DNA from: an uncultured Collinsella sp.
GTDB taxonomy: Bacteria > Actinomycetota > Coriobacteriia > Coriobacteriales > Coriobacteriaceae
Direction: 5' to 3'
DNA: 64,000 nt
Assembly: GCA_902470765.1 (NCBI GenBank)
Contig: CABRHW010000001.1
Location: forward strand, 62,001 to 126,000
Position numbers and translations under genes: made by a program. Below, piece after piece: positions 53,438 through 62,329 of the stretch (position 1 is its first letter; each line of letters opens with the position of its first letter). The notes below the pieces were generated by a model. The model was not told the DNA's origin. It was given only the letters and a program-made list of their open reading frames with translations, and ran no database searches.

Positions 53438-54277
53438 ATGTATAAGATCCTGGAGAAGACGCAGTTCTCGGAGAAGGTGTTCAAGTTCCGCATCGAGGCG
53501 CCTGCAATCGCCAAGCATGCGCACGCTGGACAGTTCCTCATGGTTCGCGCCAACGAGACGGGCGAGCGTGTCCCGTTTACCCTGGCCGGCTGGAACGGTG
53601 ACGAGGGCTGGGTCGAGTTCATCTTCATGGTGATCGGCAAGACCACCGAGATGCTTTCCACCTACGAGGCCGGCGAGTCGCTGCGCGACGTCGTGGGCCC
53701 GCTGGGCGTTCCCACCGAGATGGCTGAGGGCCCCTGCGCCGTCATTGGCGGCGGCGTCGGCCTGGCAATTGCCTTCCCGGTCGCCAAGCACCTGGTCGAG
53801 ACCGGCCACGAGGTGCACGCCATCATGGGCGCCCGCACCAAGGACCTCCTGCTTATGGAGGACCAGTTCCGCGAGCTCCTCGACGAGGACCACATCCACA
53901 TCACCACTGACGACGGCTCCTACGGCGAGCAGGGCGTTGTCACCGCTCCGCTGGAGCGTCTGCTGCAGGACAAGGCCGTGAGCCAGGTCTTCTGCGTCGG
54001 CCCCGTTCCGATGATGAAGTTCTCGACCCTCACCGCCCAGAAGTACGACACCCCCATCACCGCGTCCCTCAACCCCATCATGGTTGACGGCACCGGCATG
54101 TGCGGCTGCTGCCGCGTCGAGGTGGGCGGCGTGACCAAGTTCGCTTGCGTCGACGGCCCCGACTTCGATGCCACCCTGGTCGACTGGGATGACCTTCGTG
54201 CCCGCCAGGCCGCTTACCGTTCCGAAGAGGGCGAGTCCCTCAAGGCCTATGAGGAAAAGAGCTGCGCATGCCACTAG
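53438..54277 (+). CDS. nfnA: NfnA-type NAD-binding ferredoxin:NADP oxidoreductase subunit
   Basis: A 279-residue FNR-fold protein. FAD site R-V-P-F-T-L-A, NAD(P) region I-G-G-G-V-G-L-A-I-A-F-P, and a C-terminal [2Fe-2S] site D-G-T-G-M-C-G-C-C-R-V ... F-A-C-V-D-G-P-x-F-D. With NfnB it either bifurcates electrons (NADPH + NAD + ferredoxin) or acts as sulfide dehydrogenase/glutamate synthase-like FNR; sequence alone cannot separate them. SD GAGAGGGG. Overlaps the next gene by ten bases. Confidence 0.85.
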   Translation: MYKILEKTQFSEKVFKFRIEAPAIAKHAHAGQFLMVRANETGERVPFTLAGWNGDEGWVEFIFMVIGKTTEMLSTYEAGESLRDVVGPLGVPTEMAEGPCAVIGGGVGLAIAFPVAKHLVETGHEVHAIMGARTKDLLLMEDQFRELLDEDHIHITTDDGSYGEQGVVTAPLERLLQDKAVSQVFCVGPVPMMKFSTLTAQKYDTPITASLNPIMVDGTGMCGCCRVEVGGVTKFACVDGPDFDATLVDWDDLRARQAAYRSEEGESLKAYEEKSCACH

Positions 54278-55677
54278 TTAACGGTCGTTTCGTTGCCGAT
54301 ATGAAGTCGCCCCGTACCCCCGATAACGAGGAGCCGGCTGCCGAGCGCGCCTGCGACTTCCGCCCCGTCGACAAGGGCTTCACCGAGGAGATGGCGCTGG
54401 CCGAGGCCGAGCGCTGCCTCAACTGCAAGAAGCCGTTCTGTGTTGAGGGCTGCCCCGTCAACATCAACATCCCCCGCTTTATCGAGCAGATCCGCGAGAA
54501 GGACTTCGGCGGCGCTCTCGATACCATCCGCGAGGACTCCATGCTTCCCGCCATCTGCGGCCGTGTCTGCCCGCAGGAGAACCAGTGCGAGGGCAAGTGC
54601 ATCCGTGGTAAGAAATCCGAGCCCGTGGCCATCGGCCAGCTCGAGCGCTTCCTGGGTGACCGCCCCGAGCTCGCCTCCACGCCCAAGATGGCCCCCAAGA
54701 ACGGCAAGAAGGTCGCCGTCGTCGGCTCTGGCCCGTCCGGCATCACCTGCGCCGGCGAGCTCGCCCGCAACGGCTTTGACGTCACCGTCTTTGAGGCCTT
54801 CTTCACCGGCGGCGGCGTGCTGGTCTACGGCATCCCCGAGTTCCGTCTGCCCAAGGCAGTCGTCAAGCGCGAGATCGACGGCCTGGAGGACATGGGCGTC
54901 AAGTTTGAGTACAACTCCGTCGTGGGCAACATGGCCACGGCCGAGGAGCTGTTCGAGCAGGGCTTCGACGCCATCTACGTGGCGACCGGCGCTGGCCTGC
55001 CCAAGTTCCTCAACGTCCCCGGCGAGAACCTGCCCAACGTCTTCTTCGCAAACGAGTACCTCACCCGCGTGAATCTGATGAAGGCCAACAAGTTCCCCGA
55101 GTACGACACCCCCACCAAGCACGGCAAGAACGTCGTCGTCTTTGGTGGCGGCAACGTGGCTATGGACGCCGTCCGTACCGCCAAGCGCCTGGGCGCCGAG
55201 CACGCCATCATCGCCTATCGTCGTACCGAGGACGAGATGCCCTGCCGTCGCGCCGAGCTGCACCATGCCAAGGCCGAGGGCGTCGAGGTTCTGCCGCTCG
55301 TTTCCCCGCTCGAGTTTGTCGCTGGCGAGGACGGCTCCGTGTGCGCCGTCAAGGTCCAGAAGATGGAGCTCGGCGAGCCCGACGAGTCCGGCCGTCGTCG
55401 CCCGGTGCCCATCGAGGGCGCCATCGAGGAGATTCCCTGCGACGTCGCAATCTCGGCTATCGGTACCAACGCCAACCCCTTCGCAAAGAAGATCGGCGGC
55501 AAGATGGAGCTCAACAAGTGGGGCTACATCATCGCCGACGAGGAGACCGGCCAGACCACCGATCCCCGCATCTGGGCCGGCGGCGACATCGTCACCGGTG
55601 CCGCTACGGTCATTCTGGCGATGGGCGCCGGCAAGAAGGCCGCCGCTTCCATCACCAAGAGCCTGCTGGGCGAGTAA
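54268..55677 (+). CDS. nfnB: NfnB-type NADPH-binding subunit (GltD/GltA-like)
   Basis: A 469-residue protein. N-terminal [4Fe-4S] Cys motifs (C-L-N-C-K-K-P-F-C ... C-P and C-G-R-V-C-P-Q-E-N-Q-C-E), then two Rossmann segments: G-S-G-P-S-G-I-T-C-A and G-G-G-N-V-A-M-D-A-V-R. Matches the NADPH-dependent glutamate-synthase small-subunit family used as NfnB. The pair keeps NADPH and ferredoxin pools in balance, relevant to the ech hydrogenase 25 kb away. Confidence 0.87.
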   Translation: MPLVNGRFVADMKSPRTPDNEEPAAERACDFRPVDKGFTEEMALAEAERCLNCKKPFCVEGCPVNINIPRFIEQIREKDFGGALDTIREDSMLPAICGRVCPQENQCEGKCIRGKKSEPVAIGQLERFLGDRPELASTPKMAPKNGKKVAVVGSGPSGITCAGELARNGFDVTVFEAFFTGGGVLVYGIPEFRLPKAVVKREIDGLEDMGVKFEYNSVVGNMATAEELFEQGFDAIYVATGAGLPKFLNVPGENLPNVFFANEYLTRVNLMKANKFPEYDTPTKHGKNVVVFGGGNVAMDAVRTAKRLGAEHAIIAYRRTEDEMPCRRAELHHAKAEGVEVLPLVSPLEFVAGEDGSVCAVKVQKMELGEPDESGRRRPVPIEGAIEEIPCDVAISAIGTNANPFAKKIGGKMELNKWGYIIADEETGQTTDPRIWAGGDIVTGAATVILAMGAGKKAAASITKSLLGE

Positions 55678-55705
55678 TCACCCTCAACGCTAGCCATCAA
55701 ACGGC

Positions 55706-55743
55706 AAAGTCCCCGTCGAGCACACGCCCGGCGGGGACTTTTT
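55706..55743 (+). terminator. Intrinsic terminator of nfnAB
   Basis: AAAGTCCCCG ... CGGGGACTTTTT: a 10-bp stem around a GC-rich loop, then T-run. Confidence 0.85.
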
Positions 55744-55803
55744 CTATGCCGATCGCCCGACCACCACGATGGGGACAGGCACCTTTGTGATGGTTTTGGT
55801 CGG

Positions 55804-56427
55804 CTAGTCTTCGAGCTGCGCCACTTTGTAGCGGTAGGCAGCGGCGATGACGTCCTTGCAGCCTTCGCGGCCCAGCTTGGCGCGGTTGACGACGATGTCC
55901 TTACCGCTCGTCATCTTCCACTTTCCGGCGCTGTAGCGCTTATAGAACGCCTCGCGCGCCTTCTGCTGCTGCTTGACCAGCTTGGCGCCCTTCTTTTTGT
56001 TAAGACCGCGCTTCTTGCGCACGATCTCGACGCGGTCCTCAAAGGGAGCGGTCACCAATACGGCAATGTGGTTGGGGTTGTTACGCAGCAGGTAATCGGA
56101 CAGGCGGCCTTCGATAATGCAGCTCTCGGTCTCACCCAGATCCAAAATCACCTGGCTCATCTTTTGGAACAACTTGTCCGAGTACGAACGGGCATCGTAG
56201 CGGTCGGGCAGAAACGCCATGTTCTCCACGGCCAGGCGCTCGTCGTAGGCGGCCATCTTGTCGAGCGACTCGCCCGCGCGCAGCGACGCACGCACCAGCA
56301 GCTCGTTATCGTACAGCGGAATCCCCAACTCGTCGGCAAGCATGCGACCAATCTCGTGGCCCTCGGCGCCAAAGTCGCGCGCGATGGTAATGACCACAGG
56401 ATTCTTCTTGTTCTCCAGATCGCTCAT
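55804..56427 (-). CDS. Cytidylate kinase-like family protein
   Basis: A 207-residue protein of the Cytidylate_kin2 family: I-A-R-D-F-G-A-E-G-H-E-I-G replaces the usual G-x-x-G-x-G-K P-loop, with L-Y-D-N-E-L and I-I-E-G-R-L-S-D-Y. These proteins are common in Firmicutes and Actinobacteria next to transporter genes; substrate unproven. AAAGGA seven bases before the ATG. Monocistronic. Confidence 0.8.
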   Translation of the reverse strand: MSDLENKKNPVVITIARDFGAEGHEIGRMLADELGIPLYDNELLVRASLRAGESLDKMAAYDERLAVENMAFLPDRYDARSYSDKLFQKMSQVILDLGETESCIIEGRLSDYLLRNNPNHIAVLVTAPFEDRVEIVRKKRGLNKKKGAKLVKQQQKAREAFYKRYSAGKWKMTSGKDIVVNRAKLGREGCKDVIAAAYRYKVAQLED

Positions 56428-56598
56428 CGCGATTCCTTTCTAACAAATGAGAAATAGGCGATTCCTGATTCTCATTTTGTCACTTACGACCGTCCTGGTT
56501 TCCCAAGTGCGGCAGATTGCCCCGAAAGAGGAGCGCCGCGTACTAAATGTACGCAAGCGACGATTGAGGGGCAAGATACCGTGCTTGGGGAAGCAGGA

Positions 56599-57237
56599 CT
56601 ACGCTGCCACAATACGGCGTTGATATGCTCGGACCAGCAGCGAGATACCAAAGTTGAGCACAAAGTACATCGCAAACACCAGGCCGTAGAGCATAAGAAC
56701 CTGCGACAGGTCGATCGCATGGGCCATCACGACGTTTGCCGTGTACATGAGCTCGGCCACGTTAATGCCCGAAAGATACGAGCTGTCCTTAATGACAGTC
56801 GTGCACTGGCTAAACAGCGCCGGAATGATCGTCTTAAATGTCTGCGGCAGAATGATGTAGCGCATGGTGGCAAAGAAGCCGAAGCCCTGGCTCTGCGCTG
56901 CCTCAAACTGGCCGCGCGGAATCGAGTTGAGGCCGCCGCGCACAATCTCGGCCATAACAGCGCTGGTAAACAGCGTAAAGGCGATGGTCGAAATCACAAT
57001 GTCCAAACCCTGCACCGTAAAGTAGATAAACAGAATCCACAGCAGGTTCGGCGTGCAACGGAACAGCTCGATATAGGCGCTCACCAAAATACGGAACGGG
57101 CGGGGCGCATAGCTTTTAACGAGCGCCAGCACCGTGCCAAAGATGAGCGAGAAAAAGATCGACAGCGCCGAGATCTCGATTGTCTTAACAAAGCCGCCCC
57201 AAATGTAGAGCAGGTTGGTCGCGTTGAAGATTTCCAT
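56599..57237 (-). CDS. Polar amino-acid ABC transporter permease (second)
   Basis: A 212-residue protein with five helices. The EAA-loop region I-P-R-G-Q-F-E-A-A-Q-S-Q-G-F is the HisMQ/GlnP type. Last gene of a four-gene operon in the order ATPase, binding protein, permease, permease. Likely forms a heterodimer with the preceding permease. Confidence 0.88.
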   Translation of the reverse strand: MEIFNATNLLYIWGGFVKTIEISALSIFFSLIFGTVLALVKSYAPRPFRILVSAYIELFRCTPNLLWILFIYFTVQGLDIVISTIAFTLFTSAVMAEIVRGGLNSIPRGQFEAAQSQGFGFFATMRYIILPQTFKTIIPALFSQCTTVIKDSSYLSGINVAELMYTANVVMAHAIDLSQVLMLYGLVFAMYFVLNFGISLLVRAYQRRIVAA

Positions 57238-57240
57238 GCG

Positions 57241-57987
57241 CTAGGCCTCCTCTACGTTGTCGAGCCCCAGCTCGGCCAGGCTCACGCCGCGCGGACGCTC
57301 CTTGGAGCGGCGCTCGAGCCACTGTACCAGCATGGCGAGCGGAAAGCAGATGATGAAGTACATAAGGCAGCAGACGATGTATCCCTGCAGGTAACCGTAC
57401 AGACTCACAAAGTTGTCGGAACGGTACATAAGGTCGCCGCCGGCCACAAGCGCCAGCACCGACGTGTTCTTGACCAGGTTGAGCGCCTGGTTACACAGCG
57501 GCGGCAGAATGATCTTGAACGTCTGGGGCAGCACGATGTACCAGTACGCCTGCGCACGGGTGAAGCCCTGGCTCTGGGCCGCCTCCATCTGACCGCGCGG
57601 AACCGCCTCGATACCAGTGCGGATGACCTCCGAGATGTAGGCCGCGTGATACAGGCCCACACCCAAGAAGCCCAGCACGAACGGCACGATGCGCACCGGC
57701 TGGTCGGCACCGGTTATGGCCTGCAAAAACTGCGGACCGGCCATGTACATAAAGAGCACCTGCACGGGCAACGGAGTGTTCTGGTAAAACTCCACATACA
57801 CGCGGCTTATGGCGCGCAGCACGCGCGAACGAGTGGTAGAGAACACGCCCAGCAGCGTGCCCAGCACCAGCGATAGCAGCAGGCCGGCAACGACCACCTG
57901 CAGCGTCACGCCAAAGCCCTCCCAGAAGGGCCCCATGTTTTGAAATGTCGTCGACCAGCGGTCGGCGTCAAACAATCCTTCGAGCAT
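57241..57987 (-). CDS. Polar amino-acid ABC transporter permease (first)
   Basis: About 248 residues, five helices, EAA loop V-P-R-G-Q-M-E-A-A-Q-S-Q-G-F. The ATG at 57987 is preceded by AAGGAAGGAA; upstream in-frame codons run into the binding-protein gene and are not coding. A hydrophilic ~25-residue C-terminal tail distinguishes it from its partner. Confidence 0.88.
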   Translation of the reverse strand: MLEGLFDADRWSTTFQNMGPFWEGFGVTLQVVVAGLLLSLVLGTLLGVFSTTRSRVLRAISRVYVEFYQNTPLPVQVLFMYMAGPQFLQAITGADQPVRIVPFVLGFLGVGLYHAAYISEVIRTGIEAVPRGQMEAAQSQGFTRAQAYWYIVLPQTFKIILPPLCNQALNLVKNTSVLALVAGGDLMYRSDNFVSLYGYLQGYIVCCLMYFIICFPLAMLVQWLERRSKERPRGVSLAELGLDNVEEA

Positions 57988-58012
57988 ATGATTCCTTCCT
58001 TGGACGATGCGC

Positions 58013-58888
58013 CTATACAAGACCCCAGGTCTTGACCTCTTGGTCGAGCCAGCCATCGGCCAGGCGATCGCAAACCACCTGATCGACCACAGCCGAAAGG
58101 TCGCAGCCCTTCTTGGTCGCCACGCCGTAGCCCTGCTCGCCAAACTTGACCTCGGGCTGCAGCAGCTCAACGGTCTCGTTCATGTAACCGGCCAGCGTGG
58201 AGCGGTCCATGGCAAAGACGTCGATATTGCCGGCATCGAGCGAACTCTTGATGATGGGGTAGCCGCTAAAGGCCCTAAACTCGGGCTTGCAGCTAAAGCC
58301 GTTGTCCTTGATCATCTGCTCGATCAGGCTCTGCGTGGTGGCGCCCTGGCTCACGCCAATGACCTTACCGTCCAGGTCCTCAATCGAGGTAAAGCCCGAA
58401 CGCTTCTTGACCATGAGTCCCACGTAGTCGGTGCGGTACGGCGTCGAGAAATCCCAGCTCTTCTTGCGTTCGTCGGTGATGGTGTAGGTCGCCGCGACCA
58501 CGTCAAGTTGGCCGTTATCGATCAGCGGGCCGCGCGTCTTGGGCGTTACGTCGGTAAACTCGACAAGCTCCTGGGCGCGGGCCTCCTTGTAGCTCACGCC
58601 AAAGACGGCAGCGGCGATCTGGTAGCACAGATCGACTTCCATGCCCTCAAAGCGGCCCTTGGCGGTGTCGTAATAGCCATAGCCGGGAACGTCCTTCTTA
58701 ACGCCGGCATTCAGACGGCCACGCGACTTGATGGCCGCAAGCTTGGACCCCTTGTCAGAGCCCTCGCCGCTGGTGGAGTTGCCGCAACCGGCAAGCGCGG
58801 TCCCCGTCAGCGCAAGCATGCCGGCGCCAGCCAGCTGCAAAAAGTGACGGCGCGACACGGCCGCCCTCGTCATATCCGTCATGTCCAT
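58013..58888 (-). CDS. Amino-acid ABC transporter substrate-binding lipoprotein (Tat signal)
   Basis: About 291 residues. N-terminus S-R-R-H-F-L-Q (twin-arginine motif), hydrophobic stretch and lipobox L-A-G-C (Cys ~35), then SBP_bac_3 domain (G-R-L-N-A-G-V ... F-E-G-M-E-V-D-L). This predicts export folded by Tat and lipid anchoring. The ligand is a polar amino acid, perhaps Gln/Glu/Cys. Start ATG 58888 or the GTG just before. Confidence 0.88.
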   Translation of the reverse strand: MDMTDMTRAAVSRRHFLQLAGAGMLALTGTALAGCGNSTSGEGSDKGSKLAAIKSRGRLNAGVKKDVPGYGYYDTAKGRFEGMEVDLCYQIAAAVFGVSYKEARAQELVEFTDVTPKTRGPLIDNGQLDVVAATYTITDERKKSWDFSTPYRTDYVGLMVKKRSGFTSIEDLDGKVIGVSQGATTQSLIEQMIKDNGFSCKPEFRAFSGYPIIKSSLDAGNIDVFAMDRSTLAGYMNETVELLQPEVKFGEQGYGVATKKGCDLSAVVDQVVCDRLADGWLDQEVKTWGLV

Positions 58889-58896
58889 CACCGCGC

Positions 58897-59628
58897 CTAG
58901 TGCAGAATCTTGGACAGGAACTCGCGGCAGCGCGGGTTCTCGGGGTTATCGAAGAAGTGCTCGGGCGTGCCCTCCTCCAGGATGCGGCCGTCCTCCATAA
59001 AGATGACGCGGTCGGCCACCTGGCGCGCAAAGCCCATCTCGTGCGTTACGCAGATCATGGTGATGTCCTCCTGCGCGAGCTCAATCATAACGTCCAGAAC
59101 CTCCTGGACCATCTCGGGGTCGAGCGCCGAGGTCGGCTCGTCAAACAGGATGATGGGCTGCTTGGTGCACAGGGCACGGGCGATGGCGATGCGCTGCTGC
59201 TGACCACCCGAGAGATTCTGCGGATACTCGCCGGCCTTATGCGCCATGCCGACGCGCTTGAGCGCGGCGATGGCGATCTCGGTCGCCTCCTCCTTGCTCT
59301 TCTTTTGTAGTTTGATGGGCGCCAGCGTCAGGTTGCCCAGCACCGTCATGTTGGGATACAGGTTGAACTGCTGAAACACCATGGAACTATACTTGCGAGC
59401 CATCTCCAGGTGGTTCTTTTTGGTAAGCGGCGTACCGTCGATGACGACCTCGCCCGATGTGGGCTCCTCAAGATAATCGACGCAACGGATGAGCGTCGAC
59501 TTACCCGAACCGGACGGCCCGATCATGACGAGCTTCTCGCCGCGCTTGACAGTGAGGTTGATATCTTTGAGCACATGCAGGTCGCCAAAGTACTTGTTGA
59601 GATGCTTGATCTCGATCATGTCTGCCAT
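58897..59628 (-). CDS. glnQ: Polar amino-acid ABC transporter ATPase (GlnQ type)
   Basis: A 243-residue protein. Walker A G-P-S-G-S-G-K-S-T-L, signature L-S-G-G-Q-Q-Q-R, Walker B I-I-L-F-D-E-P-T-S-A-L-D-P, H-loop V-T-H-E-M-G-F-A. First gene of the amino-acid uptake operon; AAGGGA six bases before the ATG. The symbol is by family, not proof of glutamine specificity. Confidence 0.9.
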   Translation of the reverse strand: MADMIEIKHLNKYFGDLHVLKDINLTVKRGEKLVMIGPSGSGKSTLIRCVDYLEEPTSGEVVIDGTPLTKKNHLEMARKYSSMVFQQFNLYPNMTVLGNLTLAPIKLQKKSKEEATEIAIAALKRVGMAHKAGEYPQNLSGGQQQRIAIARALCTKQPIILFDEPTSALDPEMVQEVLDVMIELAQEDITMICVTHEMGFARQVADRVIFMEDGRILEEGTPEHFFDNPENPRCREFLSKILH

Positions 59629-59734
59629 GAATGTCCCTTCCCTGCGTTTACACGAATTGCACTATTGTACGGAAAGAATCACGTTTCCGCAGCCCACACT
59701 GCATCCCCGTAAAGAACCCGCAACCTTTCGCCCA

Positions 59735-59801
59735 CTCATTGGGGACAGACTTAAATGAGTGCCCGCTCATTGGGTACTCATTTAAGTCTGTCCCCAATGA
59801 G
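59735..59801. repeat. REP-like element with 26-bp perfect inverted repeat
   Basis: CTCATTGGGGACAGACTTAA (59735-59760 in full, 26 nt) is exactly reverse-complemented at 59776-59801, with a 15-nt spacer. It is built from the same GTCTGTCCCC unit as the repeats at 11097 and 14763. Lies upstream of glnQ and downstream of the YqeY terminator. Confidence 0.7.
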
Positions 59802-59824
59802 CACCGGGGGGCTTCATCGGCCAT

Positions 59825-59860
59825 TAAAAAAGGGGCGCGACCGCGATGGTCGGCGCCCCT
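59825..59860 (-). terminator. Intrinsic terminator of the yqeY-like gene
   Basis: AGGGGCGCCGACC-ATCG-CGGTCGCGCCCCT (one mismatch) followed by TTTTT on the minus strand. Confidence 0.88.
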
Positions 59861-59887
59861 CACTATCAACTATGTGTCGACCGGTCC

Positions 59888-60331
59888 TTACGCGAGTTTC
59901 GCGCCGACAATCTTGGCGGCGGCAGGCTTGTCGAAGTTACCGCCGGTGGCCTTGCCGAGTGCGCCCATAACCTGGCCCATCTGCTTCTTGGACGTGGCGC
60001 CCAGCTCGGCGATAACCTGATCAATCAGGGCTTCGAGCTCCTCGCCCGAAACCTGCGCGGGCAGCAGGCTCTCCAGAATCTTGACCTGCTCGGTCAGATT
60101 GTCGGTACGCTCTTGGTCGGTGCCGGCCTTGATGGACATCTCCAGCGTCTCGCTCGTCTGCTTAATCAGACGCTTGATCATACTGTTGACGTCTTCCTCG
60201 GTCACATCGCGGCGCTCGTTGACCTCGATATTCTTCACCTCGGCCTTAACCTGGCGAATGATGGACAGGCGAACCTTGTCCTTAGCCTTCATGGCCGCAA
60301 TCATTTCCTTCTGCAGCTCTTCGTTGGTCAT
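59888..60331 (-). CDS. GatB/YqeY domain protein
   Basis: About 147 residues; all-helical YqeY fold with K-x-K-D-K-V-R-L-S-I-I-R and the C-terminal G-x-V-M-G-x-L-x-K-x-x-G motif (here M-G-Q-V-M-G-A-L-G-K-A-T-G-G). The family resembles the tRNA-binding tail of GatB; role not established. GAGGAGG precedes the ATG at 60331. Confidence 0.88.
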   Translation of the reverse strand: MTNEELQKEMIAAMKAKDKVRLSIIRQVKAEVKNIEVNERRDVTEEDVNSMIKRLIKQTSETLEMSIKAGTDQERTDNLTEQVKILESLLPAQVSGEELEALIDQVIAELGATSKKQMGQVMGALGKATGGNFDKPAAAKIVGAKLA

Positions 60332-60385
60332 CTGCAAATCCTCCTCAATAGTACGGGCGGCACTCACGCTATCGCCGCCCCATGA

Positions 60386-61609
60386 TTACTTAGTCTTCGA
60401 CGAATCGTCGGCCGAACTCTTGGTGACGCCCTTCAGGCTGACGTTGTACGGCACGTCCTTGGGCATGGGGTTAACGGTGATGTCGGCGTCCTTCTTGTAC
60501 TGCTCCAGCCACTCGCTGTACGCGCTGCTTGCCGCCTGCGTCTTCACCACGTTGGAGACGTACTTCTTGATGTCCTTGGGCACCTGCTTAATGTCATCGA
60601 CCTGATTATCGACATGGAAGTAGTCGGTGCACTTGATGATGTGGTAACCATAGGTCGACTCGACGACGTCGCTCACATCGCCCTTGTTGAGCCCCTCGAG
60701 CGCCTTCTGGTAGCTGTCGACGAAGGTGGTGAGCTTGTCCCAGCCCACATCGCCCTTCTTATCCTTGGAGCCGGTATCGTCGGAGTACTGCTTCACAGCG
60801 TCCTCAAAGCTCAGCTCGCCGGAGTTAATCTTGTCCAGGCACTCCTGCGCCTTGGCCTTGGCGGCGGCCTTGGCCTCGTCAGATGCGTCAGAACCGACCT
60901 TGATCAGAATATTCGACGAGCGACGGGCGTCATTGTATTTGGACAGGTTCTCGTTGATGTAATCGACAATCTCGCTGTCCTTGGGCTTGCTTGTGGGCGC
61001 TACTGCATCCTTGAGTTTCTGCTGCGCCAGGCTCTCCTTGAGCGAGTCCTTGTAAGTGTCCTCGGTGTAGCCATAGGTCTTAAGCGTCTTCTTAAAGGCC
61101 TTGGCGCCACCGGACCTCTTGCAGGCGTCCTTCCAGGCCTTCTCGACCTCCTCGTCCGATACGGTCACGCCGTTTTCCTTCTGCGCCTGTTGAAGCAGAA
61201 TCTGCTGCGTGTAGGAGTCGATGAGCTGCTTGCGGTACTTTTTGGGCGTGAGATCGTTGTTGACCAGATACTGCGCCCAGTCCTTGTCCTTGGTGTAGCC
61301 ATGGGACGTGCGCATGCTCATGATCTGCTTGGTCACGGTGTCCTCGGTGAGGTTGGTGCCATTGATGGTAGCAGCCACGCCACCAGTGAGCTTATAGCCC
61401 GAGCTGGCGCTTTCAGTCTGCGACATCAGGCCGGAGCACGCCATGGCCGAGACGGAAAGCAGCATTGCCAGCACGCCGATGACCACTAGGACAATCTTGA
61501 CGGTCTTGGAGACATAGGTCTTGCGCTGCTTCTGACGAGAGCTGGAGGCGACGCGAGCCTGTTGCTCGGGCGTCGGTGCGGCCTCGGGGTTCTTTTTCTT
61601 ATTTGCCAT
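60386..61609 (-). CDS. Membrane-anchored parvulin-type peptidyl-prolyl isomerase
   Basis: A 407-residue protein. Lys-rich cytoplasmic head, one helix (~35-58) anchoring it, a SurA/PrsA-like N-region (~80-200) and a PpiC rotamase domain (~215-330, with S-G-E-L-S-F-E-D-A-V and G-D-V-G-W). It assists folding of exported proteins outside the membrane, for example large surface proteins. The start is supported by AAAGG at seven bases. Own transcription unit with yqeY downstream at 54 bases. Confidence 0.88.
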   Translation of the reverse strand: MANKKKNPEAAPTPEQQARVASSSRQKQRKTYVSKTVKIVLVVIGVLAMLLSVSAMACSGLMSQTESASSGYKLTGGVAATINGTNLTEDTVTKQIMSMRTSHGYTKDKDWAQYLVNNDLTPKKYRKQLIDSYTQQILLQQAQKENGVTVSDEEVEKAWKDACKRSGGAKAFKKTLKTYGYTEDTYKDSLKESLAQQKLKDAVAPTSKPKDSEIVDYINENLSKYNDARRSSNILIKVGSDASDEAKAAAKAKAQECLDKINSGELSFEDAVKQYSDDTGSKDKKGDVGWDKLTTFVDSYQKALEGLNKGDVSDVVESTYGYHIIKCTDYFHVDNQVDDIKQVPKDIKKYVSNVVKTQAASSAYSEWLEQYKKDADITVNPMPKDVPYNVSLKGVTKSSADDSSKTK

Positions 61610-61684
61610 GTTTGGCCTTTCGCATCACGAATCGAACAAACGCCATTGTGTCACAACGCAGCCCCCGCGGCACACCTGGTGCAT

Positions 61685-61795
61685 GGGGGACAGGTTAATC
61701 TGCACCATTTTGGTGCAAAGGGGACCACTCTGGCAGACGGCAATTAGGGACGTTCCTTTTCTGCCGGCAGTTTGGGACAGTCCCCAAGTGCCGAC
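61685..61795. repeat. REP-like composite repeat at a stop codon
   Basis: GGGGACAGGTTAA, GGGACGTTCCTTTTCTGCC and GGCAGTTTGGGACAGTCCCC units follow each other. The last ends two bases from the TAG of the EIIA gene at 61797. The spacer TGCACCATTTTGGTGCA (61700-61716) is itself a palindrome. Related to the copies at 11097 and 14763. Confidence 0.55.
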
Positions 61796-61796
61796 C

Positions 61797-62264
61797 CTAA
61801 AAGTGGCGGCGGATGGCATCGACCATGCCTTGGCACGTGGTCTGGCCGAGCACATCGGCTGCGGCGTCGGCATCCATAAAGATATTCATAAGCGCTTGCA
61901 GGGCCTCAACCTGGCCGCCCGGCTCGGCAATGCCCAGATTGATGATGACCTGCGCCGGCACGGGGGCGCCCATACCCGCCATCGCGCTGAACGTCACAGG
62001 TACGGCGGGCTTTACCACCGCGATATAGGGCTTAGCCACAAACCCCGGATCGGTGTGCGGGATGGCGATGTTGGCCGCCGGCATGGCGAGGCCCGTGGGG
62101 TAGGCTTCTTCGCGCGCGCGGACGGCATCGAGCCAACCGGATGCAATGTAGCCGCGCGGGGCAAGCTCACCCTCGAGGCGCGCAAACACCTCACCCGGCG
62201 TCGCACACTCCCAATCAAAAAACACCAGCTCAGGCGAGAATAGCATCTCGGCGTTATCCGCCAT
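61797..62264 (-). CDS. Orphan PTS EIIA (fructose/galactitol type)
   Basis: About 155 residues. N-I-A-I-P-H-T-D-P holds the phospho-accepting His (residue ~70) of PTS_EIIA type 2, closest to the galactitol GatA branch. No EIIB or EIIC gene is adjacent, so it either serves a transporter encoded elsewhere or is regulatory. GGAGG before the ATG at 62264. Confidence 0.85.
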   Translation of the reverse strand: MADNAEMLFSPELVFFDWECATPGEVFARLEGELAPRGYIASGWLDAVRAREEAYPTGLAMPAANIAIPHTDPGFVAKPYIAVVKPAVPVTFSAMAGMGAPVPAQVIINLGIAEPGGQVEALQALMNIFMDADAAADVLGQTTCQGMVDAIRRHF

Positions 62265-62329
62265 ACCGTCCTCCAAAGTTGTATGAGGTTCACAATGCCC
62301 CATATGATAGCGAAACGAGACAGGCAAGG

